Positions 9,958-18,132 of a DNA stretch of 64,000 nucleotides are shown piece after piece. The notes under the pieces were generated by a model. It saw only the letters and a program-made list of their open reading frames with translations, was not told the DNA's origin and ran no database searches. Position 1 is the stretch's first letter. Each line of letters opens with the position of its first letter. Origin of the DNA: Sinomonas gamaensis (GTDB taxonomy: Bacteria; Actinomycetota; Actinomycetes; Actinomycetales; Micrococcaceae); NCBI RefSeq assembly GCF_005876955.1, contig NZ_SSCL01000004.1, positions 248,001 through 312,000 of the forward strand, read 5' to 3'. Position numbers and translations under genes: made by a program.

Positions 9958-10679
9958 CCGGCGCGCTGGCGGTATTCGCGCTGCTATGGGCGGCAGCACT
10001 GCTCCTCCTCGTCGGCCGTCCAGCGAGGAGGCTCTGGGGACTGCGCCGTCCCCGAGCCTTCTCGTGGGCCTTGCGCGGTGGACAGGGCGTGAAGGCGAAG
10101 GGCCACCCTGAGGATCTGCACGCGGTTGCCTTCATGGTCGCGCAGCTCTCCGCACTGCTCACCGCAGGGAGGGCGCCGTCAGAGATGTGGCGTCAGGCCG
10201 CGGACCAGGCAGAGACGGAGGGAGCGGAGGCCATCCTTCGCGCGGCAGCTCGGGCTGCTTCCCTCGGACTGCCGGTGGCCCCGGCGATTCGCGCCGCCGC
10301 TGGGCAGACGGATCGCGCTCGCTCGCCCAAAGGAGGGACCTCGGTTTGGGAGGACTTGGCCGGATGTGTCGAGGCCGCGGAGACGACCGGTTGTCCTCTT
10401 GCGATGGTCCTCGACCGACTCTCAGCCCACGTGGAGGACGACGCCGATGCCGCAGCTGCCCGCGCGACGGCGCTCGCGGGCCCGAAGGCCACCGCTCAGA
10501 TCCTCACCATCCTGCCCGCCGTCGGCCTCGTAGTGGGCGCGCTCATCGGCACTGATCCGCTTGGGGTCCTCCTTGAGACGCCCCTCGGCCTCCTCTGCCT
10601 CGTGGCGGGAGCCGCCCTGGCCTTCGCAGGCCGAGTGTGGTCCGCTCGTCTCGTTCTCCGGGCGGGGGAGCTGCGATGA
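9954..10679 (+). CDS. tadB: TadB-like type II secretion F-family membrane protein
   Basis: Platform protein of the pilus machine, 241 residues. Hydrophobic segments occur at residues 3-20, about 175-195 and 200-225, flanking a cytoplasmic helical domain (EDLHAVAFMVAQLSALLTAG, then WEDLAGCVEAAETTGCPLA) typical of T2SSF. I chose the ATG that overlaps the tadA stop rather than an ATG 54 nt upstream, because every junction of this operon uses a 4-bp overlap. Confidence 0.88.
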   Translation: MTGALAVFALLWAAALLLLVGRPARRLWGLRRPRAFSWALRGGQGVKAKGHPEDLHAVAFMVAQLSALLTAGRAPSEMWRQAADQAETEGAEAILRAAARAASLGLPVAPAIRAAAGQTDRARSPKGGTSVWEDLAGCVEAAETTGCPLAMVLDRLSAHVEDDADAAAARATALAGPKATAQILTILPAVGLVVGALIGTDPLGVLLETPLGLLCLVAGAALAFAGRVWSARLVLRAGELR

Positions 10680-11272
10680 GCATGGGATGGGGGAGTGTCC
10701 TCGGGGCGCTGGTTGTCGCGCTCGCCGGCGTCGCTGCTGTGGGTCTGTGGACCGACGGGAGGGGAAGATGGCAGCGCTTCGGTCTCATCAGCCAGTCTCG
10801 TGCTGATCCTCGACGCAGGTCGGCATCGGCGATCACCAGTCAAGCCCGGGGCGCAAGAACAGCTCTGATCCTCGAGCTCATCGCCGCGATCTTGGACTCC
10901 GGGGCGCCCCTGCCGAGGGCCATGACCGTCGCCGCGGATGTCTTCCGTCTCGAAGACACCGCCATTGCGCGCGCGGGGGCGGCGATGGCCCTCGGCGTCC
11001 CTTGGGCAGAGGCATGGCCGCCGGCCACGGACGAAGACCGACTGGCTTGCGCTCTGAGAAGGGGTCTCAGCTTTGCCGCCACCACGGGCGCGCCTTCAGC
11101 TCGACTCATTTCGGCCCATGCGCGGCTGCTGCGGCGCGAGCGGCACCGAGAACTCGAGCGGCGCGCCGCGACTCTCGGCGTCCGACTCGTCATCCCCCTC
11201 GGCGTCTGCTCACTGCCGGCGTTCATCTGTCTCGGCGTGGTGCCGGTGCTTCTGTCGTTGGCTCCCTCTTGA
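10676..11272 (+). CDS. tadC: TadC-like type II secretion F-family membrane protein
   Basis: Second platform protein, 198 residues. An N-terminal membrane segment (GALVVALAGVAAVGLW) is followed by a T2SSF helical domain (LILELIAAILDSGAPLPRAM) and a C-terminal membrane anchor (VCSLPAFICLGVVPVLLSL). It starts inside the tadB stop (ATGA). Shorter than proteobacterial TadC, as is usual in actinobacteria. About 120 nt separate it from the pilin gene, where a separate ribosome site is used. Confidence 0.87.
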   Translation: MSMGWGSVLGALVVALAGVAAVGLWTDGRGRWQRFGLISQSRADPRRRSASAITSQARGARTALILELIAAILDSGAPLPRAMTVAADVFRLEDTAIARAGAAMALGVPWAEAWPPATDEDRLACALRRGLSFAATTGAPSARLISAHARLLRRERHRELERRAATLGVRLVIPLGVCSLPAFICLGVVPVLLSLAPS

Positions 11273-11393
11273 GCCCGACGACTCCTGGACTTCAACGGAC
11301 AGGGAACGAGGGAATCTGCATCCAGAATTCGAGCCGCAGGGGCTCGGGTGGCCGTGACGGATGGTCTGTCACGGTGTGTGTGAGGGGGAAACC

Positions 11394-11750
11394 ATGACAA
11401 TCCGCGAGATGACCAGTCCACCTGAGGTGACCAGCCCAAGGGAGGCGGTGAGCCTTGAGCGCCATCCGAGCGAGCGCGAGGAATCTCCTGGCGGCGCGCA
11501 AGTCGTGCAGCTCTACCCCAATGCCGGATCCTTCCGGGCAGCTGACGGTCGCACAGGTGAAGATCGCACGGGAGAAGATCGTCCTGGAGACATAGGACCG
11601 GCGGGCCAAGATGGCATGGCCACGGCCGAGTACGCGATCGCGACGCTCGGTGCTGTCGCATTCGCTGGCCTTTTGGTGGTCATTCTCCGAAGCGACGAGG
11701 TGAGGGGATTCCTCCTCAATATCATCCGGTCCGCGCTCAGCCTGCCGTGA
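11394..11750 (+). CDS. DUF4244 Flp-like pilin
   Basis: Likely the major pilin subunit. The C-terminal third carries a prepilin-type site G-MATAEYAIATLG: a Gly, then a Glu five residues later beside Tyr, then a 20-residue hydrophobic helix (GAVAFAGLLVVIL). Unusually, about 83 residues of hydrophilic sequence come before the cleavage site, including an imperfect TGEDR repeat. Mature Flp would be about 35 residues. The start is an ATG behind GAGGGGG. No prepilin peptidase gene is present in the window. Confidence 0.82.
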   Translation: MTIREMTSPPEVTSPREAVSLERHPSEREESPGGAQVVQLYPNAGSFRAADGRTGEDRTGEDRPGDIGPAGQDGMATAEYAIATLGAVAFAGLLVVILRSDEVRGFLLNIIRSALSLP

Positions 11751-12184
11751 CTCCCTTCCGTGCGGCAGCCCGTGCTCCGGCGGTTGAAGCCCGTGCTCAG
11801 GCCGTAAATAAAGCCCGTGCTCAGGCCGTAGAAAGGGCGCGGCGCGGGGAACGTGGGGCGGTGACCGCCGAGCTCGCTTTGGGCATCCTCGCCGTGGTCC
11901 CGCTGCTGGGCTTCCTCGTGACGGCCCTCACGGCAGGAATCATGCAGGTTCGGGCAGAGGAGGCCGTTCGGGCTGCCGCCCGGGAGGTCGCACGAGGAGA
12001 AATGTGGGAGGCCGCTTCCGTTACGGTGCGTAGCGTTGCGGGGGACGGGGCGGAGCCGTCCTTCTCGACGGACGGAAGCGTCGTGACCGTCACCGTCCGC
12101 ATCGCGGTTCCCGGCCCCATCGCCTCGGCAGCAGGTATGACCGCTCAGGCCTCAGCCAAGCTGCCCCTTGAGGAGAGCCGATGA
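11747..12184 (+). CDS. TadE-family minor pilin
   Basis: 145 residues, GTG start overlapping the pilin stop (GTGA). After a positively charged N-terminus it has GAVTAELALGILAVVPLLGF, a TadE pseudopilin-like Glu followed by a long hydrophobic helix, then an extracytoplasmic beta-rich domain (SVVTVTVRIAVPGP). The N-terminus contains a heptad-like repeat ARAPAVE/ARAQAVN/ARAQAVE encoded by a short DNA repeat, probably a recent duplication ahead of the processed region. Confidence 0.82.
   Translation: MTPFRAAARAPAVEARAQAVNKARAQAVERARRGERGAVTAELALGILAVVPLLGFLVTALTAGIMQVRAEEAVRAAAREVARGEMWEAASVTVRSVAGDGAEPSFSTDGSVVTVTVRIAVPGPIASAAGMTAQASAKLPLEESR
11767..11835 (+). repeat. Short in-frame tandem repeat in the TadE gene
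   Basis: AGCCCGTGCTCAGGCCGTA occurs at 11788 and 11812 (24-bp period) after a diverged 21-bp copy at 11767. It codes for the charged N-terminal tail only, so copy number could vary without damaging the pilin domain. Confidence 0.75.
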
Positions 12185-12528
12185 ACGAGAGGGAACGAGG
12201 GGCGGGAACAATCCTCGCTCTGGCCTTGGCGCTTGTCGTCGTGCTCTCCAGCGCGGCGGGAGTGCTCGTGGTCGAGGGACTGGTCGCGACGACGAAGGCC
12301 GCGCGGGCGGCCGATCTGGCGGCCCTCATGGCCGCCGACGTGGAACGGGGCCTCCGACCCGGTCAGGCGTGTGCGGCCGCCGAAACCGTGGCTCGCCTCA
12401 ATGAAGCCGCACTGGTCGGCTGCGAGATCGAGAGCCCTGGTGAGCGAGTTCGAGTGAGCACCAGAGTTCCGATGTCCTCGGGCTGGGGGTCGGCCGAGAG
12501 AAGGGCACGCGCGGGCAGGCCACCATGA
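12181..12528 (+). CDS. TadE/TadG-like helicase-adjacent secretion protein (Rv3654c type)
   Basis: 115 residues; the RGAGTILALALALVVVLSSAAGVLVV segment (about residues 6-30) is one membrane helix with the start typical of TadG/TadE-like proteins, followed by an extracytoplasmic domain with two cysteines (GQACAA and LVGCEI) that could form a disulfide. Overlaps the TadE stop by ATGA. In mycobacteria the corresponding last gene of the tad cluster likewise faces the DEAH helicase gene. Confidence 0.78.
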   Translation: MNERERGAGTILALALALVVVLSSAAGVLVVEGLVATTKAARAADLAALMAADVERGLRPGQACAAAETVARLNEAALVGCEIESPGERVRVSTRVPMSSGWGSAERRARAGRPP

Positions 12529-12559
12529 CCTGACGGGCCTGTGACCTTGCAGACCGCGA

Positions 12560-14920
12560 TCACCAGGGCGCGGGGCCAGCCGAAGCCTTCGTCCGGTCGG
12601 CCTCCTTCAGGAGCGCCCCGAGCAGGCGAATCGCGGACGCCTTATCCAAGGGGTTGTTCTTGTTGCCGCATTTCGGGCTCTGGACGCAGGAGGGACATCC
12701 CGCAGGGCACTCGCAGGCCTCTATCGCCGCCTGGGTGGCCGAAAGCCATTCGCGGGCCCGCTCGAACCCGCGCTCGGCGAATCCCGCGCCTCCCGGATGA
12801 CCGTCATAGACGAAGATGGTCGGCTCTTCCGTGTCCGCGTGCAGTGCGGTTGAGACGCCGCCCACGTCCCAGCGGTCGCTCGAGGCCACGAGAGGCAGCA
12901 GGCCGATCGCGGCGTGTTCGGCGGCGTGCAGCGCGCCGGGGAACTGCGCCTCGATGAGGCCGCCGGCGAACAGGCTCCGGGGATCCATAGTGAACCACAC
13001 GGCCTTCGTGAAGAGCTCCCTCGCGCCGAGATCGAGTGGCTCTTCGCCCAGGACTTCATTGGAGATGAGTGCCTTCCGCTGGAACGAGACGACCTGGGTG
13101 ATCACCTTGACCTCGCCGAAGTGGACTCCGACCGGGCCCCAGTCCTCCTGACGGTGCTCGCTGAGGACTTCGATCTGGGTGATATCGCGCGCCGTGGTGT
13201 AGTAGTCGGGGTTCACCCGGCGGACCACCACGCAGTGCTCCGCCTCGTTGAGCTCCTCGACGAGGTAGCTCGCTCCCTGATGCACGTAGATGGCGCCCTC
13301 GTGCGCTTGATAGTGAGTCTGCGGGGAGTCCATGGAACCGAGCAGCTGCCCCGTCTCGGAGTCGATGATCTGCACGGGCCCGCCGCCGTCCGAACGAAGG
13401 CTCACCATGCCTGCCGCGCTCTCGGGGTGAGTCCAGAACCAGCCAGAGGGACGCTTCCGCAGCAGCCCTTGGCGCTCGAGCTGGCCCAAGATGCCTTCGG
13501 TGGCGGGACCGAAGAGTTCAAGGTCGGCCTGCGTGAGGGGGCGTTCAGCGGCCGCTGCGCACAGGTGTGGGCCCAGAACGTACGGGTTGGAGGGATCGAA
13601 GACCGTAGATTCTACAGGGACGTCGAAGATCGCCTCGGGGTGATTGACGAGGTAGGTGTCGAGGGGATCGTCGCTCGCCACAAATGCCGCGAGGGCTTCC
13701 TGGCCCGCGCGTCCGGCGCGGCCGATCTGCTGGAAGAGGGACGCTCGGGTCCCTGGCCAGCCGGCGACGAGCACAGCGTCGAGCCCCGAGACGTCGATGC
13801 CGAGCTCGAGGGCGGAGGTGCTCGCGATGCCCAGAAGCTCACCCGACCGAAGCTTGCGTTCGAGCTCTCGGCGCTCCTCGGGGAGGTACCCCGACCGGTA
13901 GGCCGCGACTCTCGCCGGAAGGCTGGGGTCGACCTCGTCGAGCAGGCGCTGAGTGATCGAGGAGATGGCCTCCGCGCCGCGCCGGGACTTGATGAACGCA
14001 ATGGTCCGGACGCGCGAGGCAACGAGGTTTGCGAGAAGATCAGAGGCTTCGGCTACGGCCGTCCTCCGCTGGGGAGCGCCGTTCTCGCCGCGCGCCTCCG
14101 TCAGTGCGGGCTCCCAGAAGGCGACTTCCGTGGCGCCGTGCGGGGAACCGTCATCCGTGACGGCAGAGACAGGCGCACCGATGAGGCGCGAGACGGACGT
14201 CTCGGGTTCAGCGGTAGTGGCCGAGGCAGCGACGAACACGGGGTCCGAGCCGTAGTACGCGCACACGCGGCGGAGCCGCCGGAGCAGATTCGCCACATGG
14301 GAGCCGAAGACTCCCCGGTAGCTATGCGCCTCGTCGATCACCACGAACTGCAGGCGGCGGAAGAACGAGGACCACCACGTGTGGTTCGGGAGGATCCCGA
14401 AATGGAGCATGTCGGGGTTTGCGAGGATGACGTTCGCATGCTCCCGGATCCACCGTCGCGCACTGGCTTCGGTGTCGCCGTCGTAGGTCTCGGCGCGCAC
14501 GGTCGGAAGCCGCAGGGAGCGGATCGCCGAAAGCTGGTCTGCCGCGAGGGCCTTCGTCGGCGAAAGATAAAGGACGACCGCGCCGTCGTCGTGGATTCGG
14601 CCGGGCTCGGAGAGCACACGCAGCTCCGAGCGGTGGATGGCGTCGAGGGCGGGCAGCTGGTAGGCGAGGGACTTCCCGGAGGCCGTCCCCGTCGCCACGA
14701 CCACGTGCCGTCCCGAGTGAGCGAGAGTCGCTGCTTCAACCTGATGGGTATAAGGCTCACGCACCCCCAACCGCTGATACGCCTCGACGAGGTCTGGATG
14801 CACCCATCCGGGCCATGGAAGGGTGCGCGCGGCGCGAGCAGGGATGAGCCGTACATGCCGCAGCTGCTCGGGATGGATACTGCGTCCGAGGAGCGGGATG
14901 AGGGAATCGTGCTGAGCCAC
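12560..14920 (-). CDS. DEAH-box superfamily 2 helicase with DUF1998 zinc domain (MrfA/YprA-like)
   Basis: 786 residues. Helicase motifs: Q-motif region (YTHQVEAATLA), Walker A VATGTASGKSLAY, motif Ia YLSPTKALAADQ, motif II VVIDEAHSYRG, motif III ASATTAEP, motif VI QQIGRAGRAGQ. The C-terminal DUF1998 region ends in a four-cysteine cluster CECPAGCPSC...KCGN, the metal site of MrfA-type helicases implicated in mitomycin/crosslink repair in Bacillus. DNA-repair function is inferred from that family. It converges on the tad operon with a 31-nt gap, a conserved actinobacterial arrangement. Confidence 0.93.
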   Translation of the reverse strand: MAQHDSLIPLLGRSIHPEQLRHVRLIPARAARTLPWPGWVHPDLVEAYQRLGVREPYTHQVEAATLAHSGRHVVVATGTASGKSLAYQLPALDAIHRSELRVLSEPGRIHDDGAVVLYLSPTKALAADQLSAIRSLRLPTVRAETYDGDTEASARRWIREHANVILANPDMLHFGILPNHTWWSSFFRRLQFVVIDEAHSYRGVFGSHVANLLRRLRRVCAYYGSDPVFVAASATTAEPETSVSRLIGAPVSAVTDDGSPHGATEVAFWEPALTEARGENGAPQRRTAVAEASDLLANLVASRVRTIAFIKSRRGAEAISSITQRLLDEVDPSLPARVAAYRSGYLPEERRELERKLRSGELLGIASTSALELGIDVSGLDAVLVAGWPGTRASLFQQIGRAGRAGQEALAAFVASDDPLDTYLVNHPEAIFDVPVESTVFDPSNPYVLGPHLCAAAAERPLTQADLELFGPATEGILGQLERQGLLRKRPSGWFWTHPESAAGMVSLRSDGGGPVQIIDSETGQLLGSMDSPQTHYQAHEGAIYVHQGASYLVEELNEAEHCVVVRRVNPDYYTTARDITQIEVLSEHRQEDWGPVGVHFGEVKVITQVVSFQRKALISNEVLGEEPLDLGARELFTKAVWFTMDPRSLFAGGLIEAQFPGALHAAEHAAIGLLPLVASSDRWDVGGVSTALHADTEEPTIFVYDGHPGGAGFAERGFERAREWLSATQAAIEACECPAGCPSCVQSPKCGNKNNPLDKASAIRLLGALLKEADRTKASAGPAPW

Positions 14921-14958
14921 TCACAGCATTGTGTCAGGTCGCGGAGGCCGGGCCCGAG

Positions 14959-15651
14959 TCAGTCGTTGAGCGACGGTCCGTCCGGGTTGTTCGGGTTCTT
15001 GAGCATGAGGACGCCCGAGACGTCGCTCCATCCGAGGTGGTGGTAGAGGTGCTGGCCGTCGATCGAGGCGATGAGCAGGCCCTGATCGGCGCCGTGTTCG
15101 CTGACGGCCGCAGTGAGAGCGCGCATGACGAAGGAGCCCAGACCCCGGCGACGGAAGTTCGGCTCGGTCACAATGCGGTCGAACACGGCGAAGCCGTCCG
15201 CGACGGCGACGTGCCCGCTCGCGGCGAGTTCGCCGTCGTCCGTGACCACGGTGACGGTCGCCGATCGCTCCTCGATCTCGGTCTTGAGCTTGAGCTCGTC
15301 GTCGTTCAGCCACGGCTCCTCGACGTCCTTGCCCTCGAAGTCCATGACCATGAGTTCCTGGTCTGCCCCGAGGACCGCGAGCCCCTGCTGTTCGGCCAGG
15401 GTGCGGAAGCGGAGGTGGTCGTCGGTCAAAACGGTCAGGATGCGGTCCCGGCTTCCCAGAGTGAACTCGGCGAGGCGGGCGAACTCCTCGTCCGAGGGGT
15501 CTGCCGCGAAGGTCGCCCAGTCGCCCGTGCGGTCAGCCAGCCGCGCGGCCGGGAAACCTCCGACGCTCTGCGTCGGGTAGTGGCGTGACGAGGCCCAGCC
15601 CTCCACCCACGTGGCCAAAAGATCCTTCAGCTCTGCCTCTGCCATAGGCAT
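14959..15651 (-). CDS. GNAT-family N-acetyltransferase
   Basis: The C-terminal half has the acetyl-CoA binding signature VTEPNFRRRGLGSFVMRALT (R-R-x-G-x-G) and a terminal LYHHLGW element; the N-terminal half (about 110 residues) is a lineage-specific domain. I chose the ATG giving MPMAEAELKDLL (230 residues). An upstream in-frame start would add 17 residues of unlikely composition. No strong ribosome site is visible. Substrate unknown. Confidence 0.8.
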   Translation of the reverse strand: MPMAEAELKDLLATWVEGWASSRHYPTQSVGGFPAARLADRTGDWATFAADPSDEEFARLAEFTLGSRDRILTVLTDDHLRFRTLAEQQGLAVLGADQELMVMDFEGKDVEEPWLNDDELKLKTEIEERSATVTVVTDDGELAASGHVAVADGFAVFDRIVTEPNFRRRGLGSFVMRALTAAVSEHGADQGLLIASIDGQHLYHHLGWSDVSGVLMLKNPNNPDGPSLND

Positions 15652-15729
15652 GACGATACCGGGATGGCAGGGTACTGATAAGCCTCGTGACGCAACTGTC
15701 ACTCGGGGGTTCTCGGTACCCTAGAATGC

Positions 15730-16629
15730 GTGGCTCTGCACCGAATCGTCCTTTTCTACTGCTTCACCCCGTTGGCCGATCCGGAGGCAATCCGGCTCTG
15801 GCAGCGTTCGCTCTGCGAGAGCCTCGGGCTTCGCGGACGGATCATCGTCTCCGAACACGGCATCAACGCGACCGTGGGCGGCGAGCTGAGTGCGGTGAAG
15901 CGCTACCTGCGCGCCACGAAGGAATACCCCGGCTTCCGCGGAATCGACGTGAAGTGGTCCGAGGGCGGTGCAGAGGACTTCCCGCGCCTCAGCGTGAAGG
16001 TGCGGCCCGAACTGGTTTCCTTTGGCGCCCCGGAGGGACTCAAGGTCGATGACGACGGCGTGGTGGGCGGGGGCGAGCGGCTCACGCCCGAGGGGCTCCA
16101 CCAGCTTGTCGACGCCCGCCGTGAGGAAGGGCGGGAGGTCGTCTTCTTCGACGGCCGGAACGCCTTCGAAGCCCAGATCGGCCGGTTCAAAGGCGCGGTC
16201 GTGCCCAACGTCGCAACGACCCGGGACTTCATGCGCGAATTGGACTCCGGCGCCTACGACGAGCTCAAGGACAAGCCGGTCGTGACCTATTGCACGGGCG
16301 GGGTCCGCTGCGAGGTGCTCTCGGCGCTCATGCGGCAGCGGGGATTTGAGGAGGTCTACCAGCTCGAGGGCGGGATCGCGCGCTATGGCGAGGCGTTCGG
16401 CGACGATGGGCTGTGGGAGGGCTCGCTCTACGTCTTCGACCGGCGCATGCACCTCGAGTTCAGCGAGTCGGCCGTGACCGTCGGGACCTGCGCGCGCTGC
16501 TCGGCCCCAACCAGCGACTTCCACAACTGCGCCAACCCCGCGTGCCGCGAGCTCACGCTGTTCTGTGCCGGGTGCGCCGTGGGAACGGAGGAGCTTCGCT
16601 GCCCCCAGGGGTGCGCAGTCAGCGCCTGA
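15730..16629 (+). CDS. trhO: tRNA uridine(34) hydroxylase, rhodanese family
   Basis: Oxygen-dependent 5-hydroxylation of U34 in tRNA. 299 residues: an N-terminal YceA-like domain ([12 protein letters not shown]), a rhodanese domain with the catalytic-loop cysteine in [13 protein letters not shown], and a C-terminal Cys-rich tail (CARC, CANPAC, CAGC, CPQGC) that could bind zinc. The GTG start lies 7 nt after TACCCT, so the message may be leaderless. The 3' end overlaps the convergent lipoprotein gene by 11 nt. Confidence 0.9.
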   Translation: MALHRIVLFYCFTPLADPEAIRLWQRSLCESLGLRGRIIVSEHGINATVGGELSAVKRYLRATKEYPGFRGIDVKWSEGGAEDFPRLSVKVRPELVSFGAPEGLKVDDDGVVGGGERLTPEGLHQLVDARREEGREVVFFDGRNAFEAQIGRFKGAVVPNVATTRDFMRELDSGAYDELKDKPVVTYCTGGVRCEVLSALMRQRGFEEVYQLEGGIARYGEAFGDDGLWEGSLYVFDRRMHLEFSESAVTVGTCARCSAPTSDFHNCANPACRELTLFCAGCAVGTEELRCPQGCAVSA

Positions 16630-17170
16630 CGATGCGGTAGGCGTACGCCGCGGGATCATCGTCCAGGGCCGCAGCGCGCACCTCGGCGATCGAATTCTCC
16701 GGGACCACGATGCTCCTCACCCAGACGCGCCCGCACGCGTAATCCGAATCGACGACGCCCGAGCCGGAGATCGTCAGAGACAGGTGCGCCGTCGCGGCTC
16801 CCCGGCACGCGTACTCGAGCACGAGCGTTCCCGTCGGCACGAACGCGGTGGCCAGGACCGGCTGGTCGGGCCTCGCGATCCCGTAGCCGAAGCTGAACGA
16901 GAGCCCGTCGGAGTCAGGCAACGCCGCTTCCGCCCAGCTGGTGAGCATCGACGCGCTCCATTCTTCTGGAGGCGGGTCCGAGGCGGCGGCCGACGGCGGC
17001 AGGAACCTCTGGCGTGGCAGGCGGCTGGGCGTCGGGGCGGGGGCGGACGACGGCGAGCGGTCGCCGAGGCGGGGAAGGCCGTCGTCGTACGTGTACTCGC
17101 AGCCTGCCAGCGCCGCAGCCGCCAGCATGACTACCACGCCCGTGGCCATGCGCGGCCACCGGACCCCCAT
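16619..17170 (-). CDS. Secreted lipoprotein, unknown function
   Basis: 183 residues starting at an ATG with GGAGG five nt upstream. A type II signal peptide ([13 protein letters not shown], lipobox LAGC, Cys about 24) is followed by a Ser/Pro/Ala linker and a compact domain with a pair of cysteines (EYACRG and DYACGR) likely to form a disulfide. No family recognised. Its end overlaps trhO tail to tail, and it is divergent from the aldo/keto reductase. Confidence 0.82.
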   Translation of the reverse strand: MGVRWPRMATGVVVMLAAAALAGCEYTYDDGLPRLGDRSPSSAPAPTPSRLPRQRFLPPSAAASDPPPEEWSASMLTSWAEAALPDSDGLSFSFGYGIARPDQPVLATAFVPTGTLVLEYACRGAATAHLSLTISGSGVVDSDYACGRVWVRSIVVPENSIAEVRAAALDDDPAAYAYRIVRR

Positions 17171-17284
17171 GTGCACCTCCTTGCGCCCCCTGAGCCCGAT
17201 CATCCGCCGCTCGTCGGCCCGAGCGCTACCCCTTTCGTCGCGATAGCGTTGTTTCACAGCAACCAACCGACGAAGGAGACTTCC

Positions 17285-18130
17285 GTGGGCCAGTCCGCAG
17301 TGCGAAACGTGACGCTCAACAACGGTGTGGAGATCCCACAGCTCGGCTTCGGGGTGTTCCAGGTGCCGCCCGCCGAGACCCAGGCCGCGGTGGAGGGAGC
17401 ACTCGAAGCGGGCTACCGGCACATCGACACGGCTGCCGCGTACCAGAACGAGTCCGGCGTGGGCGCCGCCCTCCGTTCCACGGGCCTGCCGCGCGAGGAG
17501 GTCTTCGTCACCACCAAGCTCCGCAACGGCGAGCAGGGCACTCCGCGGGCAGCCTTCGACGCGAGCCGGCGCGCGCTGGGCATCGACGTCATCGACCTCT
17601 ACCTCATCCACTGGCCGGTGCCGTCGCAGGACCTCTACGTCGAAGCTTGGAAGGAGCTCGAGGGCATCTACGAGCGCGGCGAAGCGCGGACGATCGGCGT
17701 CTCCAACTTCCTCCCGGACCATCTGGGCCGGCTGCTTGCCGCGACGGACGTCGTCCCCGCCGTCAACCAGGTCGAGCTCCACCCGACCTTCCAGCAGCGG
17801 GAGACCCTCGAGCGGACGCGGGCGGCCGGGATCGCCGTCGAGGCCTACAGCCCGCTCGGCCAGGGGCGCGATCTCGATGCGGATGCCGTGACCGACGCGG
17901 CCCGCGCCCACGACGCGACCCCCGCCCAGGTCGTCCTCGCCTGGCACCTGGCCCATGGGACGATCGTCATCCCGAAGACCACCAGCGCCGACCGGATGCG
18001 CGAGAACCTTGCTTCCGCTTCCCTCGAGCTCAGCGAGGACGAGGTCGCCGCGATCGACGCCCTCGATTCCGAGGCCCGTATCGGTGCGGACCCCGCGACG
18101 GCGGCGTTCACGCAGATGCCGCAGGCGTGA
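17285..18130 (+). CDS. Aldo/keto reductase
   Basis: NADPH-dependent oxidoreductase, 281 residues. The catalytic tetrad is visible: Asp and Tyr in DTAAAYQNE, Lys in VTTKL, His in LIHWPVP. The NADPH site is PKTTSADRMREN near the C-terminus. GTG start preceded by AAGGAG with suitable spacing. Many homologues are annotated as 2,5-diketo-D-gluconate reductases; the substrate cannot be decided from sequence. Followed after 2 nt by the methyltransferase gene. Confidence 0.93.
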   Translation: MGQSAVRNVTLNNGVEIPQLGFGVFQVPPAETQAAVEGALEAGYRHIDTAAAYQNESGVGAALRSTGLPREEVFVTTKLRNGEQGTPRAAFDASRRALGIDVIDLYLIHWPVPSQDLYVEAWKELEGIYERGEARTIGVSNFLPDHLGRLLAATDVVPAVNQVELHPTFQQRETLERTRAAGIAVEAYSPLGQGRDLDADAVTDAARAHDATPAQVVLAWHLAHGTIVIPKTTSADRMRENLASASLELSEDEVAAIDALDSEARIGADPATAAFTQMPQA

Positions 18131-18132
18131 GG

